Origin: Planctomycetaceae bacterium | GTDB taxonomy: Bacteria > Planctomycetota > Planctomycetia > Pirellulales > Pirellulaceae | Direction: 5' to 3' | Length of the DNA: 32,227 nt | Assembly (NCBI GenBank): GCA_007121535.1 | Contig: SKKK01000420.1 | Span: 1 to 32,227, forward strand | In this document: piece by piece, positions 1 to 7,803 of the stretch | Position numbering within the stretch: position 1 is the first letter of the stretch | Layout: each line of letters opens with the position of its first letter | Position numbers and translations under genes: made by a program | The notes under the pieces: model-generated | Database searches by the model: none | Seen by the model: the letters and a program-made list of their open reading frames with translations, nothing else | What the model was told of the DNA's origin: nothing

Positions 1-451
1 CATCAATGATCCAGGTGACCTGATGCCGTCGGCCCGCGCTCAGCAGGCCGGTGTCGGTGGACCAATGCTCGGAGGGATGCCGCCCATCACTCAGTTCCAT
101 TTGGAGAGTCTGCTCTTCGCCGGTGGTCACGCTCCAGCCGCGCCCGCTGCCGGAACGGCATTCGACCAGCACCTGGCCGGGCTGCACACGATCCAGGCGA
201 AACGCCAGGTCGATCGTAAAGCCGCCGTGCAGCAAACTCGGCAGCACCCCAAGTTCCAGCGACCCGCCTCGCAGGATCGTCGCATCGTTCACATCGAACG
301 CTCGTCCCTCGACGGGAACGCTGCTACGCTGCTGCTGGTCCCACAAACCGGCCAGCAGCGTAGGATCGACCTCGAAGATCCTGGCGTCCTCCTTGTCGGT
401 CGTGGTGATCCGGAGCCGCCCATCCTGCTCGATGAAATCCGGGTCCACCAT
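1..451 (-). CDS. LamG/concanavalin-like domain protein, partial at window edge
   Basis: This reading frame is open from an ATG at 451 to the left edge, about 150 codons, with no stop. Its start lies 8 bases after the stop of the upstream binding-protein gene, so it would be the last visible gene of the operon. From about residue 65 it reads like a LamG/concanavalin-A jelly-roll strand pattern (GGSLELG, GFTIDLAFRL, GQVLVECRSGSGRGWSV, LSDGRHPSEHW, RRHQVTWIID), typical of C-terminal carbohydrate-binding or structural domains in planctomycete exported proteins. No signal peptide is visible, and the first 60 residues (DFIEQDGRLRITTTDKEDAR) resemble the interior of a longer sialidase-like protein rather than an N-terminus. 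The Shine-Dalgarno is weak. It may be a 5'-truncated remnant, or translation may be coupled to the preceding stop. Confidence 0.6.
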   Translation of the reverse strand, partial: MVDPDFIEQDGRLRITTTDKEDARIFEVDPTLLAGLWDQQQRSSVPVEGRAFDVNDATILRGGSLELGVLPSLLHGGFTIDLAFRLDRVQPGQVLVECRSGSGRGWSVTTGEEQTLQMELSDGRHPSEHWSTDTGLLSAGRRHQVTWIID

Positions 452-459
452 GAATCTGC

Positions 460-1935
460 TCAAGGGTGACGGACGGAAACTCCAACCTCGATGGCGGTAT
501 CGGGAAGCCCCGCCATGGTTTCGGGGATTTCCAGATCCTGGCGGGAATAATACCGCCAGCGCCCGTTTTCGAATTTGGCCAGGTACACTTCGCCCGCGTC
601 GTCCAGCACGGCGCTGAACGGGATGTCGCCCGTCACGCCGGGCCAAGGCTCGGTGCGAAACGCCAGCGCGTCGCGGATCTTGGCACGGTTCAACCCGGCG
701 ACTTGCGTGGCCCAGATCAGCATGTTCATGCCGTCGTAGGCATGCGCGGCTTGGGTCTCCGGCTCTTCGTTAAACCGCTCGCGGAACGCGGTGCGAAAGG
801 CGTCCAGTTTCGGGCATTCGCGGTCGGGGTTCCAGGGGAAACCGCAGATGACGCCCTCGGCATTTTCGCCGGCGATCTCGACGAAAGCGTCCGTCGCGCA
901 ACGATCGTTGGCGAAAAAAGGCTGGTTCATGCCCCGGGCTCGCATCTGATTCAAGATTCGCGCCCCGTCGGCGGCATCGCCCCAGTGGACTACGGCGTCA
1001 ACATTTGCCGCAGCGATCCGGTCCAATTCCAGCGAGACATCTTTGGCGCCCAGCGGGTAAGCCATTTCGATGACGATCGGCCGACCCAACCGACGGCTGC
1101 CATCGATCACTTCTCGGATGCCGAAACGTCCGAAGCGATTGCTGGCCCGGATGATCCCCACGCGTCTCAAATCCAGTTTGCGGTACATGTAATCGACCAA
1201 CAGGTACCCCATCCGACGGTCATCGCCGCTGCAGCGCATGACCCAGGGGATGTTGGTTTCCATCAGGGTGGGGTCCGTATTCCCCGTGCCCATCATCGGG
1301 ATCTCGATCCTCAGTGCGACGCGAATCGCGATGTGCGAGTTGGCCCCATCGATCGATCCCAGAATGGCCCACACCTTTTCCCGGTAGGCCATGTCGATGA
1401 TCTCCTCGCCGGACGAACCCCAAAGGCCGTTATCGTTTCGGACGACCAACTCGAAGGGGACGTTCCGCCGAAAGTAGCCGCCCGCATCGTTGGCGTGTTC
1501 GATGGCCAGCTTCGCACCTTGCAGCATCTTCACGCCCAGATACTCGGCGTGGCTCACGCCTCCGGTAGCGACCGAGACGGTTGGTTCGATGGGGCCAAGG
1601 AAGCCGATTTTGACCGTATCAACGTGCTCGGGTTCGGGTTTTCCGCGGCCCGGACCGGTGTACTCCATCTGCTCGAGGAAAAACCGGATATGCGGTTCCA
1701 CGTGGCGGAAAGGCACAAGGTCGGGGCTGGTCGTGTAGGTTTCATCCTGTCTGAGCGGCAGATCCGGGATGTCGTAGGTCCCGGCGGCATGAATCACCCG
1801 CAGTACTTCGCGCATCGCGGGCGAGACCGGAACCTGCTCGGGTATGTCCAAATCGTCGGCCCGCACCGATGCCACGTGCCCGACCAGCGCCAGAACAAGA
1901 ATCAGACCGATGGCTTGGAATTGTCTCAGTTTCAT
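460..1935 (-). CDS. Periplasmic ligand-binding protein, Leu/Ile/Val-binding (Peripla_BP_6) type
   Basis: The protein has 491 residues. A signal peptide (about residues 1-26, ending SVRA) is followed by an unusual leader of about 80 residues. A type I periplasmic binding fold then starts near KIGFLGPIEP. Family hallmarks are GVKMLQGAKLAIEHANDAGG, the WGSSGEEI/DMAYREKVWAILGSIDG strand-helix units and the AHAYDGMNMLIWATQVAG C-lobe helix. Such proteins normally deliver a branched-chain amino acid, amide or aromatic ligand to an ABC importer, but no permease or ATPase gene is present in this window. An ATG at 1935 is preceded by an AAAGG motif 7 bases upstream, and the gap from the preceding stop is only 15 bases. 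I infer a ligand-sensing or substrate-presenting role beside the cytochrome proteins of the same operon; the ligand is unknown. Confidence 0.85.
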   Translation of the reverse strand: MKLRQFQAIGLILVLALVGHVASVRADDLDIPEQVPVSPAMREVLRVIHAAGTYDIPDLPLRQDETYTTSPDLVPFRHVEPHIRFFLEQMEYTGPGRGKPEPEHVDTVKIGFLGPIEPTVSVATGGVSHAEYLGVKMLQGAKLAIEHANDAGGYFRRNVPFELVVRNDNGLWGSSGEEIIDMAYREKVWAILGSIDGANSHIAIRVALRIEIPMMGTGNTDPTLMETNIPWVMRCSGDDRRMGYLLVDYMYRKLDLRRVGIIRASNRFGRFGIREVIDGSRRLGRPIVIEMAYPLGAKDVSLELDRIAAANVDAVVHWGDAADGARILNQMRARGMNQPFFANDRCATDAFVEIAGENAEGVICGFPWNPDRECPKLDAFRTAFRERFNEEPETQAAHAYDGMNMLIWATQVAGLNRAKIRDALAFRTEPWPGVTGDIPFSAVLDDAGEVYLAKFENGRWRYYSRQDLEIPETMAGLPDTAIEVGVSVRHP

Positions 1936-1950
1936 GGCTTTACCTTTCCT

Positions 1951-3231
1951 TCAATCGGAGATGACACTTGGTGCCGCGTCCGCGCCGACGACGAGATCAC
2001 GGTCGAGTGATGGTTCGGCCTTCAATCGGGGAAAATACCCCGTACCGCGTCCGCGAGCCAATCCTTTCGAGGTTGCGACCCAGACGTCGTCGCCATCAAA
2101 CTCAACCCAGTTACAGAAATTGTGCGGCAGGCAACGTTCCAATTCGACCGTCTTCAGCACCCGCTCGCCACGTTGAATCACCGCTTGGCCCCGCTGCGTG
2201 ACGGGATTCCTCGTGTAGGTCACCCAGGTGTCGGTGGGATAGTCGACGACCGCGCCCACGCCTTGATCCGTCGCGAACCAGGCTTCGTTTGCGCTGCGAC
2301 CTTTGACCGAGGGGATAAAATCGTTGGGCAACCCGGTCTCGTGAGCGTAATATCCCCGCCAATGGCGACCGTCGTAGCGGCTGGCCCCAAAGTAGGTCGA
2401 GATCCACAAGATCTTGTCGACATAGCTGGTGCCGGTGGTGATCACGTGGACGATGCCATCATCGCGATACAGATTGATCTCCATTTCGCCGTCCGTCGGC
2501 AGGTACATGTTCCAGCGTTCGGTGGAAACGTCGAACTCCAGAACACCACTGCCCCAGACAGCCAGGTAGACCATGCCGTCATTGTACGACACCCCATAGT
2601 TCCAGATCTCTTCCATCGGGGCGTTTTTCTCGGTGAAGATCTCCCAGTTCCGGGTCACTAGGTTGTACCGGCTGGCGCCAGCCGTGGTCGCGGCCCAGAT
2701 GTGGTTGTTCTCGACCGCCACGCCGTAGACCACGTCGTTGACCAGCCCGCTGTTCAATTGAGTGAAGTGATCGAAGCGGCCGGCGCTGTACCGGGCCAAT
2801 CCGCCGCCGAACAGCCCGATCCACAGATCGCCCGTTTTGGGGTCGACGTCCAGCGCGGTCACCACTCGCCAAGGCAGCCCGTCCTCTTCCTTCCAGGATT
2901 GAAACGTACCCGTGCGTTTGTCATAGCAGGCCAATCCGTTGTCGGTGCCTACCCAGACTCGATTTCCATCCGCCTTGACGGTAAAGATGTGATCGTGCGG
3001 CAGCCCGTCGGCCGTGGTGAAGTGCTCCCATTCGGTATACACGAAGGGCAGGTGTTGATCGGTGATTTCCTCGGTCACCGGTCCTGCGGCCGTTGCGGCG
3101 TCAGCAGAAGCGTCGGCCCCATCGTCGGCAATCGAGCGGACGGGGACCGCCATCGCACAAACGGCGGCCAGAGTAAGGCTGGCCGCCCACCGCGTCGACC
3201 ATCGTAATCGCAGAAGTTTCATGACGCTCAT
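1951..3231 (-). CDS. Exported two-component-regulator-type propeller (Reg_prop) protein
   Basis: The protein has 426 residues when started at the ATG at 3231; GTG 3243 and ATG 3222 are in-frame alternatives and none has a strong ribosome site. A basic and hydrophobic signal peptide ends near VRSIADDG. The body consists of repeated blades such as WVGTDNGLACYDKRTG, LWIGLFGGGLARYSAGRFDHF, IWAATTAGASRYNLVTRNWEIF and AWFATDQGVGAVVDY, which is the Reg_prop (ligand-binding sensor) propeller pattern of hybrid two-component sensors. No histidine kinase, transmembrane helix or output domain follows, so this is a free-standing exported propeller. It starts about 24 bases after the cytochrome fusion gene and ends 15 bases before the binding-protein gene, which indicates one operon. 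It probably forms a protein-protein or ligand platform; the function is not known. Confidence 0.8.
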   Translation of the reverse strand: MSVMKLLRLRWSTRWAASLTLAAVCAMAVPVRSIADDGADASADAATAAGPVTEEITDQHLPFVYTEWEHFTTADGLPHDHIFTVKADGNRVWVGTDNGLACYDKRTGTFQSWKEEDGLPWRVVTALDVDPKTGDLWIGLFGGGLARYSAGRFDHFTQLNSGLVNDVVYGVAVENNHIWAATTAGASRYNLVTRNWEIFTEKNAPMEEIWNYGVSYNDGMVYLAVWGSGVLEFDVSTERWNMYLPTDGEMEINLYRDDGIVHVITTGTSYVDKILWISTYFGASRYDGRHWRGYYAHETGLPNDFIPSVKGRSANEAWFATDQGVGAVVDYPTDTWVTYTRNPVTQRGQAVIQRGERVLKTVELERCLPHNFCNWVEFDGDDVWVATSKGLARGRGTGYFPRLKAEPSLDRDLVVGADAAPSVISD

Positions 3232-3254
3232 TGTTCCACTCACAGTAAAGGGTC

Positions 3255-6128
3255 TTACAGGGTTTTCAGGTATTCGATCAGGTCGTTCAACTGGTCCTTG
3301 GTCATGTCGTTGGTGACCCCGTGTTTGTCCTCGTCATTATACACGGTCCAAATCTCTTCCAGGGTCTTGGCGATTCCGTTGTGCAGGTAGGGCGCGGAAT
3401 CGTAGATATTGTTCAAATGCGGCGTGTCAAACACACCTTCTGTGTCCAGCCACATCTGCGTGCCCACGTCGTGCAACTGGCGATCGGTGAACATCGGCGG
3501 CGGATGACACGTGATGCACCGGCCCAGTTCCGGTATGACGCGACCGTCGTTGGTCCGCGTCCGTTCGAACAATCGCTTGCCGCGTCGCTGGGTTTCGGTC
3601 AGCGGGGCGCCCAGCGGGCGGTATCGGTTGGGTGGACGCGGGATGGTGCAGACGAAGTGATCCACGGCCGCCAATTCTTCGGGATTGAACGGCTGGATGC
3701 GCGTGAAGAATACGGCCAGCCGAGCGCCGCACTGACGGGACAGGCTGGGGTTGCTTCCTACCCACTTAAACGGCGCCGTATCCAAGATGCCTCGAAGCGT
3801 ACGGTTGTCCACCGGATTAAAACCGATGCCGTCGGCTTCGATGTCGTAAGTCAGCCCGTCGATATGCCCGTTGGGATGGCAGCTCTTGCAGGAAAACTGG
3901 CGTTGAAACGTGTTGTTTCCGCTGTGGAACAGACGTTCTCCGAAGCGGGCCTGGGTGATCTCCCGGGGGCCCTCCAAGTCAACGCGACCGACGATCTCCA
4001 TCTGATCCAGGTCGATGATGCCCAACGAATCGTCCAAGGCATCGGCGACCCATGCCGTCCGCCCGTCCGGTGCGATCCGGATGCCTCGCGGGCTGTCGCG
4101 AGTTTCCAAGTGCTTGACGACAAACTCAGTGGCTTTGCCCATGTGATTGGGGATAATCCGTTGACGCTGGTCGTCGGTCGCCTGCTGCAGCATCGAAATC
4201 AGCTTCTGCAGATCCACCACCGCGATGCGATTCGATCCGGAACTGGTCACCAGGGCGAAATTTCCATCGTGCGTGATCGCGACACTCGTCGGGTCCGGGA
4301 ACGCCATCGTCGGCTCGTCCAACAGCACCTGATCGACTCGGCCGTCCCGCCACACCACGGCCAGTCCGTTGGTGATCGTCCAGCCTTGCAGCAAGCGCGT
4401 CATGGGCACCATGTTCTTGGTGCGGTTCAACGTGGCCAAACCGTATTCGCCGCTGGGATGCCAGTCGACGCCGATCATCAGATTCGCGCCGGGCACCTCG
4501 CGGCGATACTCGACCACCGCGCGGTCCGTATCGATCACCGTTACCTCGGACAGCGGCGGGTCGCGGAAGGGCATGATGCGGGACAACGCATTGACGACCA
4601 GGATCTGCGATCCATCGGGCGACAACGCCAGAGCCCAAGGGTTGCGGCTGGCTTCCAAGCGTTTGACTTCCCTGAGCGATCGGGTGTTGATCACGGAGAT
4701 GCTGTCGATCGACGAATTCAGCACGTACAGCAGGTTTCCTTCGCGGTCGGTCAGCAAGCCCTGCGGTTCGTTGCCGACCGGGATCGTGGTCACAACCTCG
4801 CGGACCATCACGTCGATCACCGACACGGTATCGTCCAACCGGTTGCTGACGTAGGCCCAATTACCGTCCGGATGGAACGTCACGTCGTTGGGTTTCCCTC
4901 CCACGGGGATCTCCGCAACCTTGGATCGGCTGGTGACATCCACGACCGCCACCGCATTGGCTGCTTCGCATGCGACGTACAACTCGAGGCCGCTTGGATG
5001 AAAAGCAAGGTTCTGCGGTGTCTTATACCGGGGTTCCTCCACGGGCGGAGGCAACTCGGTGGGATGCAAGATCTGCTGCCACGCCTCTTCCACATCGAAC
5101 GGTTTCCCGTGAGCGTTCTCGTGGCAGCTCAAGCAGGTGTCGTGCGTCACGGTCTTCAGCCCGGCCAGACTGGCCAAGCGTGAATCGCGCATGATGTGTT
5201 CGGGCGAATAATCGCTGCCGGCGCCATGACAAGCCTCGCATCCCACGCCCTCGAACCATTGGTAGCCCGGCTGAACGCCTCCCGACGGCTCGTAGTGAGC
5301 CGTCGTATGGCACTTGAGACAATCGGGGGTGACCATCGGGTCGGTTTTGATCCCGGCCTCGCGCGCGATCTCTTGCGCGCGAGGCGTCGCCAAGGTGGCG
5401 TAGGCGTTGGAATGAGCGCTGTCCAGCCACAGGCTGTACTGGTATCCGCTTTCCGGCCCCGCATGGCACTCGCCACACGCTTGCGATCCTGTGATCTGCG
5501 GCAAGTCGGGCTTGTTGGCCGGCAGTTCCGGCGGTTTCGAGTAACTCCACCGCCGCGGCGTCGGATGGGCAATCTCTTCCCAGGCCCGGTCGATGTCGAA
5601 ATTCGAAGGCCCCAGCACGGCATCGTGCGAGCCTTTCTCGATATGGCACACCATGCAATCGTCTTTGGTGGGGATGATCAGCCCGGCCGCCAGCGACGCT
5701 TCGCGGCTGCGCATCACCGACTCGTCCATGTACTCGCTGCCCGCCCCATGGCACTTTTCGCATTGCACGCCGTGCTGCAAACGAAAGGCGTCTTCCCGCT
5801 CCCAATCCTCCGATTCGGCACTGGTCGAATGGCAACCCAGGCAGATCGGCGAATCTTGCGGTTCCACAGGAATGCCGCTCAATCGAGCGATCTCTTTCGC
5901 TTCGGGCATCGCCAGCGACGTATAGGCTTTGGCGTGCTTGGACAACCACCACAAGCTCTGCTGGTACCCCATGCCCGGGCCTCGATGGCACTCGGCACAT
6001 TCCTGGTTGCCCACGAAATACGGATGGCTGGCGTACGGCGCCTGAGCTGCCGCGGGTGCGACCAGACCGGCGCACAGCAGCCAGGCGATACATGCGGCTG
6101 ACGCGCAGCGAATAACCATGCGGTTCAT
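3255..6128 (-). CDS. Deca-haem fusion: two cytochrome c554-type tetrahaem modules, YVTN propeller, MauG-like dihaem domain
   Basis: The protein has 957 residues. The start is the ATG at 6128, which overlaps the upstream stop as ATGA, so translation is probably coupled; it gives a clean signal peptide (VAPAAAQA). Ten CxxCH motifs are visible. Eight lie in residues about 44-337 as two tandem copies of a four-haem unit of cytochrome c552/554 type (CAECH, CLGCH, CEKCH, CMVCH, then CGECH, CLKCH, CEACH, CLSCH). A YVTN-type propeller follows (about 370-720; units such as LYVACEAANAVAVVDV and AYVSNRLDDTVSVIDV). The C-terminus has CKSCH (about 748) and CITCH (about 872) in a dihaem peroxidase/MauG-like domain, with the family's APYLHNGIAKTLEEI element. 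It is presumably periplasmic and would pass electrons between the dihaem site and the octahaem wire. The propeller plus MauG half matches the module types of hydrazine synthase beta and gamma. The substrate is unknown. Confidence 0.88.
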   Translation of the reverse strand: MNRMVIRCASAACIAWLLCAGLVAPAAAQAPYASHPYFVGNQECAECHRGPGMGYQQSLWWLSKHAKAYTSLAMPEAKEIARLSGIPVEPQDSPICLGCHSTSAESEDWEREDAFRLQHGVQCEKCHGAGSEYMDESVMRSREASLAAGLIIPTKDDCMVCHIEKGSHDAVLGPSNFDIDRAWEEIAHPTPRRWSYSKPPELPANKPDLPQITGSQACGECHAGPESGYQYSLWLDSAHSNAYATLATPRAQEIAREAGIKTDPMVTPDCLKCHTTAHYEPSGGVQPGYQWFEGVGCEACHGAGSDYSPEHIMRDSRLASLAGLKTVTHDTCLSCHENAHGKPFDVEEAWQQILHPTELPPPVEEPRYKTPQNLAFHPSGLELYVACEAANAVAVVDVTSRSKVAEIPVGGKPNDVTFHPDGNWAYVSNRLDDTVSVIDVMVREVVTTIPVGNEPQGLLTDREGNLLYVLNSSIDSISVINTRSLREVKRLEASRNPWALALSPDGSQILVVNALSRIMPFRDPPLSEVTVIDTDRAVVEYRREVPGANLMIGVDWHPSGEYGLATLNRTKNMVPMTRLLQGWTITNGLAVVWRDGRVDQVLLDEPTMAFPDPTSVAITHDGNFALVTSSGSNRIAVVDLQKLISMLQQATDDQRQRIIPNHMGKATEFVVKHLETRDSPRGIRIAPDGRTAWVADALDDSLGIIDLDQMEIVGRVDLEGPREITQARFGERLFHSGNNTFQRQFSCKSCHPNGHIDGLTYDIEADGIGFNPVDNRTLRGILDTAPFKWVGSNPSLSRQCGARLAVFFTRIQPFNPEELAAVDHFVCTIPRPPNRYRPLGAPLTETQRRGKRLFERTRTNDGRVIPELGRCITCHPPPMFTDRQLHDVGTQMWLDTEGVFDTPHLNNIYDSAPYLHNGIAKTLEEIWTVYNDEDKHGVTNDMTKDQLNDLIEYLKTL

Positions 6129-7783
6129 GGCGTGTCTTCCTCCGGAGCCTCTTGGATCACGGTTAGAATCTGATTCGGTTCGATGTCGGTCAACGTCGTC
6201 CGGGTCTGGTCGGGCCAACGGATCTCGATCGCATCCACCTGCTGGGCATCTCCCAGACCGAAATGCGGACGCGGATCGACTTGGGACAGATAACCCGTGG
6301 TGGGGATCAAATCGTGGATCTGAACCAACTCGCCCGCTCGAACCGTGATCCGAGCGCCGATCGCATCCGAGCGACCGTTGGGCAGCTTGGCGATCACCTT
6401 GATCCAGTTCCGACGGTTCCCGCCGTCATTTCGCAGCAGGCGCGGTCGATCGTTCAGGTTGGCGATCAGCAGATCCAGATCACCGTCGTTGTCAAAGTCC
6501 GCATAGGCCGCGCCGCGCCCCACGTAGCGCTGCCGGAAATAGGCGCCCGATTGATCTGCCACGTCGATAAAGTTGCCGGTTCCATCATTGCGCAACAGCA
6601 CGTCGTGCTCGGGGTATTCGAAATGGGCGTTCCCGTTGGCCACGAACAGATCCAGGTATCCGTCGTTATCGTAATCGAACAGCAGGCCGCCCCAGCCGGT
6701 GTATTGGCCGCAGACCACCGCGATGCGCGCCTGCGTCGTGCGGTCCTGGAAGAATTCGCCCCGGTTGATCATCAGGCAACCGTAGCTCATGTCCGGGATG
6801 AAGATGTCGAGCAAGCCGTTGCGATTGACGTCGCCAAACACGGGTCCCATGGACGAAACGCCTTGACCGCCTTCGCCGAACGCCAGTCCCAGGATCAACG
6901 CCTCTTCGACGAACGTGCCGTCGCCCTGGTTGCGATACAGATAGTTCTCCATCGCGTCGTTGGCCACATAGATATCCAGCAAGCTGTTGTTGTTCAAGTC
7001 GGTCACCGCCACGCTCATACCGCGTCCGTTCGGGTTGAAAACCCCGGCCTCTTTGGTCACCTCGGTGAACGTTCCATCACCGTTGTTGCGATACAACGCA
7101 TCGGGTTGGCCGCTGTAGCTGAGCGGTCCCGGATAACCGGCCGCGGCATAAAACGAGCGGAACTTGCCCGCGTCGTATTCCAAGTAGTTCACCACATACA
7201 CGTCCAGACGGCCGTCGCCATCAAAGTCGAACCAGGGCGCCGCCAAGCTCCAGTTGGCATTGTCCAGTCCGGATTTCCGCGACACGTCGGTAAACGTTCC
7301 GTCGCCGTTGTTGCGGTACAGCACGTTCGGGCCGTAATTCAGCACGTACAGATCCACGTGGCCGTCGCCATCGAAATCGACTGCCGATGCACCGAAGCTG
7401 AAGCTCATGTCTCCGACGCCCGCTTCGTCCGTCACGTCGGTGAAGGTCCCGTCGCGGTTGTTGCGGTACAGCCGGTTCTTCAACTGGCCTCGATACCGCC
7501 GCCCACGATTGTCGCTGACGTCCGGATGCCAGGCCCCGTTGGGCAGGTAAATGTCCAACCAGCCATCGCCGTCGTAGTCAAAGAAGACGGCGCCCGAACC
7601 CGTCCCCTCGACAATGTTGCTCAAGTTGTCATCACCGAAACTGTGCTTGAAGTCCAAGCCCGCTTGCTCCGTCACGTCCGTAAAGATGGGCAACGGCGGT
7701 TCTGCTCCGTGAATCGTGGGGTCAAGGCCGACGAGTCCGCTCAAGATGAACACGCAAAAAAAAGTTGATAAGCTTCGGATCAT
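6125..7783 (-). CDS. CRTAC1-like FG-GAP/VCBS repeat protein with ASPIC/UnbV C-terminus
   Basis: The protein has 552 residues from the ATG at 7783, which has GAAGGA about 11 bases upstream and yields a signal peptide (MIRSLSTFFCVFILSGLVG). Seven calcium-binding loops of the form DxDxDGxxD or close variants are visible (YDGDGWLD, FDGDGHVD, FDGDGRLD, LNNNSLLD, VNRNGLLD, YDNDGYLD, FDNDGDLD), giving an FG-GAP propeller. The last 110 residues match the ASPIC/UnbV module (NWIKVIAKLPNGRSDAIGARITV, then FGLGDAQQVDAIEIRWPDQ). Proteins of this family are exported calcium-dependent propellers, often encoded next to cytochromes and TPR proteins in Planctomycetes; their biochemical role is not established. 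The gene lies between the two cytochrome genes, 20 bases after one and overlapping the next by ATGA, so it is very likely part of the same complex or pathway. Confidence 0.88.
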   Translation of the reverse strand: MIRSLSTFFCVFILSGLVGLDPTIHGAEPPLPIFTDVTEQAGLDFKHSFGDDNLSNIVEGTGSGAVFFDYDGDGWLDIYLPNGAWHPDVSDNRGRRYRGQLKNRLYRNNRDGTFTDVTDEAGVGDMSFSFGASAVDFDGDGHVDLYVLNYGPNVLYRNNGDGTFTDVSRKSGLDNANWSLAAPWFDFDGDGRLDVYVVNYLEYDAGKFRSFYAAAGYPGPLSYSGQPDALYRNNGDGTFTEVTKEAGVFNPNGRGMSVAVTDLNNNSLLDIYVANDAMENYLYRNQGDGTFVEEALILGLAFGEGGQGVSSMGPVFGDVNRNGLLDIFIPDMSYGCLMINRGEFFQDRTTQARIAVVCGQYTGWGGLLFDYDNDGYLDLFVANGNAHFEYPEHDVLLRNDGTGNFIDVADQSGAYFRQRYVGRGAAYADFDNDGDLDLLIANLNDRPRLLRNDGGNRRNWIKVIAKLPNGRSDAIGARITVRAGELVQIHDLIPTTGYLSQVDPRPHFGLGDAQQVDAIEIRWPDQTRTTLTDIEPNQILTVIQEAPEEDTP

Positions 7784-7803
7784 CACGTTCGTAGTCCTTC
7801 GTG

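Noticed and set aside
466-7768. Long plus-strand open frames opposite the left operon (for example 466-2010, 3321-5183, 6263-7768)
   Set aside because: They mirror real minus-strand genes with clear domains, have no ribosome sites or family resemblance, and result from GC-biased third codon positions.
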